From Apricaphanius iberus (taxonomy: Eukaryota > Chordata > Actinopteri > Cyprinodontiformes > Aphaniidae), in the NCBI GenBank assembly GCA_028564705.1, contig JAPXFQ010000494.1, positions 1,426,001 through 1,490,000 on the forward strand: a stretch of 64,000 nt of DNA, written 5' to 3'. Position 1 is the stretch's first letter. Each line of letters begins with the position of its first letter. The notes beneath the pieces are model-generated. The model was not told where the DNA came from. It made no database searches and worked only from the letters and a program-made list of their open reading frames with translations. Shown here piece after piece: positions 23,401 through 36,119 of this stretch. Both the position numbers and the translations under genes were made by a program.

Positions 23401-24309
23401 ACTGAATAAACAACACATACCTGTCTTTTATGGTTGAGGTCCCCAACAGGTTCAACGTGCATTTAAATATAATTTCAACTGTATGAAAACAAAGCCAAAA
23501 AAAAAAAAAATAGTCTAATGAAAAGTATAACCGAGCTGCTTCTATACAACTTAAAAGGGAAAGTCTCAGCTTAGTGCTTCTTAAAACGTTTGATTACAGG
23601 CAAGGAGAAACAACATGATAGCCGCTTGCGGAGAGAGAATTGTGTTCTTTGAACCATCCTCATAGAATTTAGTTCTTATAAGTAGTCTGCCCAGGGGAAC
23701 CTTTTCAGTTTCCATTCACACAGAAGTCAGGGAACTTGATAGTAACAAAACCGGCTGATTTAATAAACAAGTTTAGTTTAATTGTAATTCTTCCTAGTTT
23801 ACGTTTTTTAAGAAAGCAAGGGGCATAACTTATGAATTCACCAAACATGTACACCATATGATTTCTGATGGAACCACGAAAAGACCCTGCCTCAGAGTAG
23901 GAGCTAAAATGGTTGTAGTAACTGAGAGCCGTGGTCCCAAGTTCTTATCTGTCCAGATGTGTGAAAAAAACGGCCTGGTTTCTAAAAAGTTTAGAGGAAC
24001 TACAACGCGTTCCTATAGTTGGAAAATTACTAATATTACTACAAGAGAAAATCCACACCTCGTCCATGAGGTCACAAAAAACTCAGAACAGGATCTGAAA
24101 CGAACGGGCCTCATTTTCCACAGTTGGTCATAATTCAGCAAAGAGAAATGAGACTTAGAGCCAGGATGATGTGGACTGATTGATGAAGCGCATCAGGCCC
24201 TGCGTTTGTGAGCTTAAGCTAAGTTGTGTGGCATTGCAACAAAGCAGGTCAACTTCTGAATGTCTCCAAAAATACATTTTCTCTCTGGTTTTTAATGTTG
24301 CCAAATACC

Positions 24310-24460
24310 TGCTGCTGTTATTTCTCTTCCAGGTCTCATCTGGCTAATTACATAATGACAATGACAATAATCAGCTTTAACGGCAAATTGACAAAAATAT
24401 TCAGCGGGCTCTTATTGAGCTCCAGATGTTATCTAGCATGCCGTGATTGAAATGTAACGT
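24310..24460. promoter_or_regulatory. Candidate non-coding regulatory element
   Basis: A non-repetitive block contains CTGGCTAATTACATAATGAC and GACAATAATCAG, both typical of homeodomain and SOX binding clusters, then a sequence-balanced tail to 24450. No repeat signature is present. This is a guess from motif density; function is not shown. Confidence 0.3.
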
Positions 24461-24979
24461 TCTGTTTATGGGTTCTTCTCCCGTTCTAACTTTCACATGT
24501 GGCAACAAGTTTCAGGTGGTGATGACTCCATTTTTCTGGTTGTTCTGCTGCAAAGCCTGTATGTAGTGTTGTTGGAAGTAGGTTTTAAAACTGGCCATAA
24601 GCAGATCAGTAAAACAGTAAGCTGTAACTTGTGTCCTTTATCACACTGACATTTAATTTGAAGTTATCACAAACATATCGATTGATTTCCTTCGGCAGGT
24701 GACATTATCCTCCCTGTGCTTTGCATCGTGAGCTTATCCACCCCCTCTTGGATTCACCAAGAAAGTGAGGGGAACGGAAGGGTGGGGTCCTGATCTCCAG
24801 CTAGCATCAGCTCCCATGCCAATCTGACATGCTTAAAGAGGAGAAAGTGATGGTTCTTCTGTGCCCCCACTGCTGTTGTGTCCCGTCCTTCATAATTAAC
24901 CACTGATCACCCTCCCGAGACACATACAGGCGTAAAAAATCTATGATCTCCCTCCATATTCCTCTGCTTCCTGTTACTT

Positions 24980-25290
24980 AGTTACCAGTTGCCATCATTA
25001 TCCTGGGCCGCATCTGTTTCCATGGCGACCGTGCCCATTCTGTCATCTCCTGGCTACCTCTCGGCAGCAGGGTCCCGATGGCCTGAAGCCACCCTGGGCC
25101 TTGACCCGCAGCTCGGTCGCTGCCTCTCGGACCCTCACGGCTGTCACTGCGTGTTCACGTCCCGCTGCAGCCCTTCGTCGTGCCAGGCCACCCAAATGCA
25201 AACTTCTGGCTGCTGGCTGTGGCGGCTGACAGGACAGGGAGTCACGGCCAATAATTATGCAGTCAGAATGTGCAAAAGACGCCTTACTAA
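24980..25290. promoter_or_regulatory. Candidate non-coding element, GC-rich, X-box-like
   Basis: About 300 bp of GC-rich, non-repetitive sequence between AT-rich flanks. It holds an RFX X-box-like GTTTCCATGGCGAC (25016-25029) and ends with GGCCAATAATTATGCAGTCA. One plus frame is open for 123 codons, but its Ser/Pro/Cys-rich content and lack of splice logic argue against a protein. Confidence 0.3.
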
Positions 25291-26700
25291 ACAGAGGCGA
25301 TGGCCCATGATGTGGAAAAAAAGCTGGAAAAGAGTTTTCTTAATTCCATTTGGGGTTTAAATAACAACCTTAATAAACTCAGACCATCGTCTGAGTTCTC
25401 ATCGTCGAGAGGAGCCGCAAAGAAAACTGTTAAAACTAGTCTTATTAAAGGGTGACAGGAAAATTAACATTTTCTTTGTCAGTATGTCAAGTTTCACGGT
25501 TGCATCCAAATGAAAACTAAAATCAGACCTTACGAAGAATTTAAAGAACAAACAAAAAGCAAAACAAAAATCACCGTTATTTTGTATTACTCAAATAGAT
25601 ATTCTATGTATTCTGATATTAATACAGGTCTCAGACAAAATAAACGTAAAAATAAAAGTATTTTATGTAGTCTCCTAAAATTGATGAACGGTCTATTTCA
25701 TTTTTAAAATATTTTATTTAAATGTATTTATATATTTAAGTTGATTTTATGGCTATGTAACTGGAGCTTCAACCTATTTTTCTTGTATATTTGTATAGTA
25801 TACAGTCTATCAGGTTATAAGATAGGAGTAAATATTTTTTGAAAGCAATTAAGCAATACGAAACAAGCTTTACATCGGAAAATTAGAAGCATCGAAATCC
25901 GAAAAAACAAACGAACAATAAAACTGACATAAATATATAAAAAATATATAATTTTTTGAGGTATTTTTTGGGGGGGGGGGGGGGGGGGGTTGAATAAAGG
26001 TAAAAATTAAATGTAATATCAGCGTCAGTATTATGTTTGCAGTAGTACGTAACCGGATCTGTCTTTTACAGGAGGTCCTGGTCACAAAAGAGCTGCATTT
26101 TCTAGGTTCTCCATCAGAGGGCAGTACAAATAAAATATTTCAGTCAGGTTTCATCCCTCTGACGGATGAACACTGGGCTGAGCAGAGTGAACTTAACCGA
26201 GGTTGATTCGCCATCGCTCCCCCTCAGACGGTCTGCCTCTCATCCTCTCATTCAGAGTAACAGCCACAGCTCTGTTTGTCTCAGTTTACTGTGAGACCTC
26301 CCCCTCTGTGACATCTCTGTTGGTACTTACAGGTGGCTTATTTGTTTCCTCCCCCTACAATCCTACAAGTGTAAATCTCTAGGACACACCTAAAGAGGTA
26401 GATAATTACATAAGTATATTATATGATTGTTGTTATTCTCTGGTAACAAAACTAGTTTAAAATATTTCGTCTGGACTTCTGCATGCCTTGGTGTCCCGAC
26501 ATATATGATTCTTATTAAATTGTAAAGTTTTCACACTTTTCAGTTTTTACCCAGCCAGGGGCCAGGACGGGACAAAATTGTAGACATGGGTGGCTCATGC
26601 AGAAGAAATCTGAATGAATGAAAAAAGAGAAGGGGAGGGGCGGGGGGGGGGGGGGGGGGGCACTTCCTGGTGTCCAAAATATAATTAGGATAGAGGTGCT
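25291..26700. other. AT-rich intergenic DNA with two long poly-G runs
   Basis: It contains uninterrupted G tracts of about 19 bases near 25971-25989 and about 20 bases near 26642-26661, both on the plus strand. No gene or repeat boundary is seen otherwise. Confidence 0.6.
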
Positions 26701-26723
26701 ATTTGGATGGGAAACTAAATGCC

Positions 26724-26877
26724 AAGAATCAAAAAGAACTCCAAGGCACTCTCAATTGAAAAAGTAAAAAAACCCTTTATTATTTTGGCTTGGTTAAGCG
26801 TAAATTCCCAGAAGAAGGCATGTAGCTGCTTTTTAACTTTTTCAATTGAGAGTGACTTGGAGTTCTTTTTGATTCTT
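26724..26877. repeat. Near-perfect inverted repeat (about 47-bp arms)
   Basis: The left arm (26724-26770) starts AAGAATCAAAAAGAACTCCA and the right arm (26830-26877) ends with its complement. The arms differ by about one substitution and one indel, separated by a 59-bp loop. The structure would fold into a strong hairpin. It is probably a small MITE, but no target-site duplication is obvious. Confidence 0.75.
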
Positions 26878-28260
26878 CGAATTTGAAACTGCTTAAAAAT
26901 GCACTGATCTGCAGGTTTTTAGAGATCTTTGCATTTCTAAACATATATTTTTTTCTAAACATATATTTGCATTTTGTAACTAATTTGACTCAGTATATTT
27001 GCCTTACCTCTGAGATTTCTAAAAGCTTTTCAGGAGTTAACCCTTGCCACCTGAATGTACCAACCTATTATGTATGAAGATGAACAATTGTCATTTAAAA
27101 CTGATTCTACTGGTACTGGTAATCCCAAAATAGCACATACAGAAAATTGTCTAATTCCATCCGTTAGATGATGGTAAATTGCTGCCATTAAGATGTATAG
27201 GTTGTATAAATACAATATTTTGGCTTTGTGGTAGTTTTAGGCAAATTAGCAACAATAGTAGTAATAATTCAAGTGGTTAAGGCTTGCTCTCTCTCCCTCT
27301 CTTGCAGCCTGAATGAACCACAGATATTTGAAATTAGTTGTAGAAGATGTAGTTTCCATAAACACCTTCTTAAGATGTGCGTCCTCTGACTTCATTTAAG
27401 CACCTCACTTACACTAAAAACTTTTACTTTAGAAGCACAGTTCACATGCAAAAATGTTGTCTTCAGTGTGACCAATCAGAAACAGAAGAGATTCTGACCA
27501 ATCAGGGTAATCAAGTGGAAAATTGACCAGCTGTGGTTAACAGTTAATTTCTCAGCGCAGCTAAATAAATACTCCATGTAATGCATTTGTATTTTTCTAC
27601 CAGCGAAGTGGTTTCAGAACAAATAAATGTTAATTAAAATCTAACTCAGCATGAAACAGGATTCTGACATTTTGTTTTATAAAGTAGTTTACAAGGTAGG
27701 AGTCATTAATTCAAATATTTGTAGTTATTTACTTATACAGCTCTTCTTTGTGAACAAAAAGATTAAATATTTGAACATACCATGAGGATTAGGTCAGACA
27801 TGTGTCTTGAGATACTCTCTGACTCCTTGCAAAGAACCCAATACAGTCAATCTGAGAAATTGAAAAAAATTAAAAATGGTGCTTTAAATGTTTCTTATTT
27901 CTTGCAATATTTCACTATTAAGCATTTTATTATATGCAGTAAAGTCTGGGCTTTGCTCTGCATTGATGCACTAAAAAACTCTGTGTGCAAACGATGTTTA
28001 AGTTTCCATGCAATGAAGCAGTTTTTTTAAGTTTTGAACAGTTTGCTAAGTGTTTCAATGTTAAAGTAATTACGGTTACAGTGTAATGGAAAAACCTAGT
28101 TTATCAAAGTAAAAGTTTGACCTGCAGGCAAAATACCACAAAAAACAGTAAAGGTGTTACAGAAAAGAAGGTCCATCAAACCAATTAAAACAACTCAGTA
28201 TTACTAAATACCAAATAATAACAGCATGAAATTACAATGCAGATTTCATAACCAATAGCC
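26878..28260. other. Intergenic AT-rich DNA, nothing recognised
   Basis: There are no exons, repeat termini or transposon proteins that I can support. Confidence 0.45.
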
Positions 28261-28261
28261 C

Positions 28262-29325
28262 TTGTACACTTGGGTAACCTTGGTCTGGTACTGGTTGGTT
28301 CGGCCCCGTTACATAGCATTTTATACTACCCCAGGCCGAGTCGACCCTTTTTTCGGACTACCTCCCAAGTGAGTCCGAAGCGGGCCAAAGTGACCCAACA
28401 CGCCCACCCATGGACTGATAGGTCCTTTACAGTGATGTCACTGTACAGGCTACTGATTGGCCGGGTGTAGTGATGTCACAGAATCGAGACTGATCGCTCC
28501 GTAATAAACAGCCGACCAGTAATGGTAATGGTTGCCATTACAAAGTTTCTCTTTAAAAAGAAACCAATGGGCCGACAAAAAGGGAAAAACATACCATCAC
28601 GTCATCCATTGTCATCTCTGCCGTCGCTGTCTTTCTACCTCCTGGCGGTTACAGATGACATGACAGACATTTTACGCCACTTTCTCTGCCGTTATAACAC
28701 GTCATTACTACTACGGAAGCTGCTGAGTAAATTGTCAGAGTTAAATGGAAGATAAAGTATTTGCTGAACTAACCTGTCCTGTGTCAAACATAACCTTAAC
28801 ATAAACTTCATTGTTTCTTGTAATTAACTTACCTGTCCAGCAGAAAGCCTGCAACCTCTGCGTCCGTCTTCAAGTTCGTGTCCCTCATGAATAGTCTCCA
28901 TCCGATAAAAATTTCCACCGATGTAGATTCTTGTTTTCTCCCGGTTATTTCATTTTCTTTTCTGTGGTATGGTTTCCTCCATCTCACGGGGCAAAGAGTA
29001 CGGATGGTCCTCCATTGAAATTGAAAACTATGATCCACGGTCCTCTATACTCATTTCTTCTCTTCCCCTCCTCCCGACGTCACTGGCTAAAACAAGTTTA
29101 ACCCCTTTCGGCTAATGTATTCAAAGATGGCGATGCAACATGGCAGCCTCAGATAGGGGGCGGTGCACCCTCTGTATCTATAAACAACGTATTGTAAGAT
29201 ACAACAAACACTTTCATGATAATGCGATTGTGATTAGACATCAGTAAAATACGTATTTATGAAAGCAGTACTTGATTTTTATTAATAAAAAGCCGAATTT
29301 GTTACACACTGGGTCTTTAAAGAAG
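28262..29325. mobile_element. Probable DNA-transposon block, class unknown
   Basis: CpG-containing sequence with repeated GTGATGTCAC motifs (about 28432 and 28470) is embedded in AT-rich DNA. The right part has ACACACTGGGTCTTTAAAGA, which resembles a transposon end also hinted at near 13054. A minus-strand frame (28829-29038, containing NLKTDAEVAGFLLDR) is open but I do not recognise it. Boundaries are approximate. Confidence 0.35.
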
Positions 29326-30280
29326 AAATAGTTGAGCAGGTGAACAAATTAATATCATCCAAGCAAATACAGTTAAGAGCAGATAGTGTACATGCACAGT
29401 ATAAAAAGAAACAACCATTTTGTCTGAAATTAGAATCAGTCTAAACTATACTCGTTTTAGGTCAGTTACGATTACCAAATCTATTTTTATTTGCTAAATA
29501 CCGGATTAATAGATTACGTTTTTTTAAGTTTCTTAATTTAGAAGTTTACCTACGATTACTATTCATAATCTAAGTTTCTAAAAAATGTAGGAAAACTTTG
29601 ATGATGTCATTTCTTTTAAATTTCCAGTAGGCCATGCTAATTCCTTACAGTTGAGTTAACTGGACATTCACAGGTGCGGCAGGTATTTCTAGATACCTGA
29701 AGTTGCCACAATCATCTGTTTATACAATTATATGCAATTATAGTCCAGCCATCAAACAGTTCAACACCAGGAGGAAAGTACTTAAAATAGAGGGCATCGG
29801 GACAAAAGAACATTATGAGGAAACATTGAAGCAACGGCTCAAGATATCAGTCAGGAAGTTAAAGTTTGGGCTTTAGGTACAGCCTGGGTTAAACTGCAAA
29901 CCTTTTTCATTTCCTCATGTTTAGACTTGAGTTAAACTCTCTTTTTTTTTTTTCAACAAACCACGTGGAGGAAATAGGGCGTTCATGTGTGTCGCAGAGC
30001 AACAACAACTTAAATTTAGACACGTCTTTACGAACTGGCTTGAACCTGATTCTTTCAAATAAAGAGATGATTTTTGTTGCGACTTATATGAATGGATGGC
30101 ATGTAACCGGACTGAAATTGGACCAGCTTGTCTCGAGGTAAACTCACGTCAGAGGACGTTTGTTGTAATTTATTGCAGAATAAACAAACTGAAGTGACAC
30201 AAACTCAATACAATCCACTTATTAGACTTCAGTCTTTTCTTTCCTCTGTGTAAAATTTGAGTTTATTCATCGTTTTATCA
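29326..30280. other. Intergenic AT-rich DNA, nothing recognised
   Basis: No exon or repeat signature is visible. Confidence 0.45.
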
Positions 30281-30289
30281 CAAAGGCGG

Positions 30290-30830
30290 TCTATAAATAC
30301 CGTTGGTCTCCCAAGCCTGCAGCACTGTTGCTATGGAGCAGAAATCTAAGGGGGTCTAAACTACAGCAACACTTCTGCAGCTTATAGAACCACTTCATTA
30401 AACCGGTGAGCTTTAGCGTGGTCTTTAACACGGAAGACGCTGTGGGAAGTACTGTGAAAATGCACTGCAAGGGGGTGGGAATGGGGCTTCGTCCCATTTC
30501 AACAGGGCTGAGATCAATATCACAAGTTATGTCAACTTTAGATTCACTCATGAATTTCAGCAGCCGATTTGAGGGGGAATCAGTTACCAAGAAAGTCTGC
30601 AATCACGTCGGGCGCATTTGAATATTTCAAGGATTAAGGAGCTAATGTCTGACAGTGATTTAGCAAAGCTGTTTCTTGCAGATATCCTCAGCAGACCCGA
30701 TGACTGTAACTGCGCATTTAATGGTCTGCATAAAAGACTGATTGGACACCAGCAGCACAGGATTCAGGACAACGCAGCTCGAGTCTCTGCTAAAACCTTG
30801 AAAAGTGGATCTCATCAGTTCTGAGCTCAC
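30290..30830. promoter_or_regulatory. Candidate conserved non-coding block
   Basis: Sequence of balanced composition without repeat hallmarks, about 8 kb upstream of the nol4l start. It contains TTGCTATGGAG, GATTAAGGAGCTAATGTC and GCGCATTTAATGG. Open frames on both strands are short and unlike any protein I know. It stands out from the AT-rich flanks, hence the suggestion of regulatory DNA. Confidence 0.3.
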
Positions 30831-31629
30831 TGCACTCCTGTTGTCCTTTTTGACAGTGAGATTTTTTTTAGTTTTCTAACTGGTGGTTTAAAAAAGTTTT
30901 GATATAAAACCTAGAACAGGTTTGCTTCTGGTCTCTGGACTTAGTATTAAAGGACATAGACATTTTTTGTTTAGCTATTTTATCTGATCCACCTGGATCT
31001 GGAGATCGGCTGCTGGTTCTGTAGTTTCAAATCAAATCAATGTTCTTGTTTTCTAGGTGACTGAATTATTAAAACGGAGGGCAGTGATTTATACCCTTTA
31101 TTGCACTGGACCTTTCATTTTTTTTAACCGTATTTTATCTTTTGAATCTTTAGATTTTGTTTTCATTACTTTGCTTTTGTTATTCCTAATCACTTAAATG
31201 AAAAGACTTTTATGTTTTCATTAACATGTCAAGGTTTATTTCACTTCAATAGCTGTTATTTTTCTGAGCTAATTCTTTTTTAAATTTGCTTGGTGAAAAT
31301 GGGAGGTCATCAGTGTCATTTTACCTTATTGTATTGTGCGTTTCGCCCATCGGGTCAAAGACTGTTTGACCCGTCTGGGTTTGTCATTAGGCTTTTAAGA
31401 AAAGAGTTATTTTCACTAGTCTGTCCTACAGCTAAAAAGACTATGCCATATGTCTGTTTGTTTAACAGTTTTTTCTTTTTTAAACGTGTTCATAACTGAA
31501 ATAAAAAGCCAAGGTAATTCATGTCCAACTCATTTTGGCTTCATCGGGGTAATCACTTCAGATATTATTGTTTTTTCCTTGCCTAATTCAAAACATAACA
31601 TAACATCTCAACATAACATCTCTGATGGA

Positions 31630-32050
31630 CAGAGTATCCCACCCCATGCATGGAAATGTTGCTGAACTGCAGAGCTCCTTCAGTGACAGACTGCTGCATC
31701 CTAGATGCACAAAGGAGCGTTTCCGCAGGTCCTTCCTCCCTGTAGCTGTCAGACTGTACAACCAAAACTGCTCCTAACAAATATAAATATTTTACACCTG
31801 CACTGTATCTTATATTTTGCACTAAACAACCACACCGATATAATTTGCACATTATTTTCACCTGATGTACATATTCTTATTCTGTGTTGATGTACATATT
31901 CTGTGTATTATTGTATTTTTTTGTATATATTTTTCTCTTCTGTTACATATGTTGTATATTTGTTGTTTCTTTGGCTGCTGTTTACGACCGAATTTCCCCT
32001 GGTGGGACTATTAAAGGATTATTCTATTCTATTCTATTCTATTCTATTCT
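31630..32050 (+). repeat. LINE 3' end with (ATTCT)n tail
   Basis: It reads through the C terminus of a LINE ORF2-type protein (LLHPRCTKERFRRSFLPVAV, then RLYNQNCS and a stop near 31775). An AT-rich 3'UTR and the terminal motif TTTCCCCTGGTGGGACTATT follow, then five ATTCT units (32022-32050). This is the standard 3' end of L2-type fish LINEs. It is heavily 5'-truncated. Confidence 0.8.
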
Positions 32051-32539
32051 AAAACATTTATTGGGTTAGGTGGCAGTGCTAAATTGCCCAAAGATAGTTT
32101 GTCCTTGGTTGTTTTGTAGTGCCTCTCTGTTGCCAATGTGATAGATTGACAACCTGTCCAGGCTGTAACATATTCGGGGTGTTTGGAAACAGGCTAATTT
32201 CACCGAGCGACTCTGAACGACCCGCTTGATCCAGATGAGCGTAAACACACGTTTCTGCCTGCACAGGATTAGTTTCTTTCATGTGGGCTCTCTCAGTGTG
32301 AGACAGTCCCCACTGTGGCCCTCCAGGACAGAAGTAGTTCACCTCATGGGGATCGGAGAGTGCTCAGCAGGAGATTGTGAGCATAATCATGGCACCTTTG
32401 GCTCATTAGAAGTGAGGAGCCATGACCCTTTCTGGCCACAGGACTGACAGCTGAGGAGCACGGATGGTGGCGCTCAGAGATGATCTCTGCTTTAAGGAAA
32501 TATCTGTTATGGGTAATCATACTGTAGTTCTGTGTGTTG

Positions 32540-32900
32540 AACATATTTAGGCCTCTTGATTTCAAAAACTCACTTTAAAAGCGGCCCTTCAGTTAAATAC
32601 AAAGTAGCCACAAGGAAAGGCTATGAATTCAAACTGTCAAAGGCAAAAATCAGCAAAGCAAAGCAAACAACCTATGAAAATACGTTCCTAGAATCAGAAC
32701 CAAACGTGAAGAGGAAGCTTTCTGTTTCCATGAGCCGCAAATCTGGAGCAAAGTTCTGCAAAGCTGCTGAAAAACTGAGTTCTTTTAAATCAACACTCAA
32801 ATCTCATCTGTTTAAAGCTGCCTTTGAGTAATCTCCCGTTTTATGTGTGTTTTATGATTCATTGCTGCTTTTAATTTATCCTCTGTTCATTCTAGTCATG
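32540..32900 (+). pseudogene. LINE ORF2 C-terminal fragment
   Basis: In frame before a stop at 32829, the plus strand encodes SRKSGAKFCKAAEKLSSFKS and then TLKSHLFKAAFE. The order (W/S-x-K-L/F-C-K-A-A-E, S-F-K-S-x-L-K-S-H-L-F-x-A-A-F) marks the extreme C terminus of an L2/RTE-like LINE protein. Related ends on the minus strand occur near 61260-61370. The upstream part (Lys-rich frame from 32556) has no recognisable catalytic motif. Confidence 0.6.
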
Positions 32901-33470
32901 CCAAAGCAGAAGCTTCACAGAGAGAGTCATTTTCCACAAATTGAGAAAACATGGAAGAGTGGTGAAGCTTGCCAGGTCTGGTCAGCCGAGCAGAACTATT
33001 AAAGTGCATCAGCAACTTATCCAGAATAAGAACCCAGAATTACATTAGAAGCCTCAGTTGCCTTGGCAGTCAATGTTTGTGAAACAACAATAGGAAAGAG
33101 GGACTGGGCTAAAAAGGCATCAATGGGACAACTCCTAGGCCAAAACCACAGCTGAGAAAATATCAGTTGCATATTTGAAAAGAAAAGATGTTGTAGATGT
33201 TTCACATTACATTTTTGGATGGTGTTTCTCACAATGTGCCAGATAAAGAAAATGGTACTTCTAATGTGATGTTTTGATTATCTGGAACTGCTTTTGTGCA
33301 TCAGAACCTGGAAGACTTGCAATAATTGATGGAACCTTCAATTTTGCTCTTAACCAGAATATATTGGAGAATGTACAGTTACCAGTTTGTGACCTTAAAA
33401 CTGGAACCTGACTGCACAATGATCCAAAGTGCATCAGTCTCAGAGTTAGAATTAAATCCAATTAAATGCA
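32890..33470 (+). pseudogene. Tc1/mariner transposase remnant
   Basis: Read across frame changes, the segment gives ENMEEW, then (in another frame) KLARSGRPSRTIKVHQQLIQ at the DNA-binding end. The centre gives LIIWNCFCASEPGRLAIIDG and ALNQNILENVQLPVCDLK, then LHNDPKC. These match, in order, the HTH linker, the I-W-G-C-F-x-x-x-G-x-G-x-L block and the N-D-P-K-H segment of Tc1-type transposases. Many stops and indels interrupt it and the catalytic D-D-E set is not intact, so it is dead. Confidence 0.7.
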
Positions 33471-33759
33471 GTCCAATTAAATCAAAATTTAAGTGTATAT
33501 AAAGTCAGATTCAGCTGATCAATTTATGCAAACTGAAAAAGTTTTTTAGCGGTCTCAAGAAGCTTAGCAACATTTCCAGCAATCATCAAAAGGAACATTC
33601 TGTTTTTAAATATTTTCTCTCCCCATTTTTTAATCACCCAGTGTTCCTATCTAAGTGCTCTCCCTCTGCCAACTGTGGGAGGGCCCCGCACTGAACTCAG
33701 GCCTCCTTCTTCCCTGAGGAGTGAGCAGGCCCTTCTTTTCACCCGATGGGAGCCAAAAG

Positions 33760-34000
33760 GGGGCAGTATACAGCCCAGGACTGATGCATTTTTTTGTGGG
33801 AGTAGCTCACATTAGCTACCCAAGGGAACATGGGGAGAACATGCAAACTCCACACAGAAGGGCCCTTCCGCCAACCCCACCCAGGGTTCGGGTGCCTATG
33901 ATGTGGTGGAACCAACACACCTCAGCATCCACAGCGTCCCCGGCAGGAATCGAACCCAGGACCTCTTAGCTGTGACATGAGCTGCGCTAACAGCTGAGGA
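33760..34000 (-). repeat. Possible tRNA-like SINE (minus strand)
   Basis: On the minus strand, TTAGCGCAGCTCATG resembles an A box and GGTTCGATTCC (complement of 33946-33956) is a perfect B box. The downstream body has GTGGAGTTTGCATGTTCTCCCC, common in fish repeats. I could not find both ends. Confidence 0.45.
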
Positions 34001-36100
34001 GGAAGTAGTCTTGGTTACAATCTGGCGAGGTATGAAGGGACATTTGTAGTTACTGGCTTAGAAAGACACAAACCGTCAAAAAACAAGGTAAGATACTTAG
34101 TTGCACCTCATGGCACATACTTTTTATATGGCCTTAAATCTATATTGTTTTATAATCTAACACATGTGTGATAAGAAATATGTATTTTGGTATGTTCTTT
34201 TTTTTTCTTTATATATTTCAAAATGACTCTTTTCAAACACATGGCAGCAAAACAACATCAAAAAAGTTTAGAATACCTTATAAAGAGTATGTATTTTTCA
34301 AAATGCATTTAAAACATATTTAATTCCTCAATTACCAAATGAATGTTACACACATAAATAAAGATGTTTGATGATTAAATAAAAGCTAGATATGAAAATA
34401 AAGCTAAAAATGTCTGCTTTCCTGGTCACTTATTTATACATTTAATATAACACGGAAAAATAAACTAGCATATATTTAAATTAAAAATGCTTAAATTCAA
34501 CAGTTTTTTTTGTTAAATGAAAAAACTAAATGTAAACTTTCAATATCTTTTGTGAGGACAAACACTGAACATCAGTATCCTTGCATACTTTGTACAAAGT
34601 ATGCAGGTACAGCTTGATGACATCTCAAAATGCATAACCGCGGTATAGTCAAAATCTCTGCCTACGGCTAAGTTTATATCATTTCTACTTTATACCACTA
34701 CTAACCTCAGATAAATATATAAGCACTGAATGAGGACTACTTTCTGTGTAAAAGTCAAACAGAGTGTGTAAAGTGGTAACAAATCTTCACCTTCTAGACA
34801 AGGCACTGACGACTAAACACAGATCTGCTGAGGCAGGTGTACTTTCTATGGGAAAATGAACAAAGAGAGTACACACAGCAAATTGTAACAGTTGCTCCAT
34901 CAAATACACTCCTCGGGAAAGAGAAACTTTCTATGGAAAGAACACCAAAGAGAGACAAAATATCAATAGCAGCAATAACTGAAGAAGATAAGCTGTTGTC
35001 CATTGTGCCTATGGAGCTCAGCACTGCCCCCTATCAGGGCGGCAGGGTACTTTTTTCCTCATCCGGTGCATTTTCAATGGACATTTATGACCAATTAGAA
35101 ATACTAAATATTTCATGCACATTAATTTTCCTGCCTTCTCTGACTGCATGTCACTGACAGCTCAAAAGGAAAGTGGGCTAACCAAATTGTAAGCTTTATC
35201 AAAAATAAATGTCTTATACCTCAAATTCTACGTTCAGAAACTTTCAACCACCAGTAATATTGCTTATCTGAGTAGTTTGCATGTGATGGAAACCTAAAAC
35301 TCGATTTGTTGCTCATTTCCTTCAGCTGTGCTATAAACTTTGACATAAATAATACAGCTGCTGTCCACAGCAGTCTGCTTCATGCGTTCTAATTCTAGTT
35401 AATTAATGTCAATCCAAAGTTACCAAATTTATTTAAATCGGGTCGATGAATTTCAGTGTGTAACCACAACGTGTTAATGCCTGGCTTCGTGTTTGTGGGT
35501 CACAATCTAAAAAAAATCAAAACGGGAACCACAGCTGAGACATGGAAGTCTCGCAGATTCTAAATCTGTGAACATCCTGAAGGGTGGCATAAATGTCTAC
35601 GTCTGCAGCCTACTTACAGCTACAGCTTTATCATAAATTAACTGCAGTGGTATTTCAAGAATTCATTTAAATATAAACATTAGTTTTTGCACCAGTGTTT
35701 TTGTTCCTTTCCAAAATATTAGATCTGATAACTTCAATTCTTACACACTCTTACAGTATTTTGAATCTCACTTAAATGGCGTCTTTGATGCGATGACTAA
35801 AGTTCCCGTCTTAAGCTTTACACTTGTGGGCCTCTGTGTTACGAAATGTGCAGATGATGTCCTGACCTCGAAATTCCCCAAGAAAGTTGCAAAAGGGAAC
35901 TTCTTGCGACACTTTTTGAGGAAGTAGCCCTTCTAGAAGGAGAATCTGTCCCCTCCTTGCATGTGAAGCATTTTTTTTGTTTTTTTTGTGGAAGAATCCT
36001 GAATGTTTGGGTCTTAAAGCGACTCTTTCAAGATTAAAGCAGTTGCAGAAATGCAGTTTAGGGAGGATGTAGTTCGGCTTGCATGCAGGCCAGTCCTAAG
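34001..36100. other. Intergenic AT-rich DNA, nothing recognised
   Basis: No supported exon. Short open frames around 34800-35150 overlap on both strands and match nothing known. Confidence 0.45.
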
Positions 36101-36119
36101 TGAAGAGACAACATGATAC

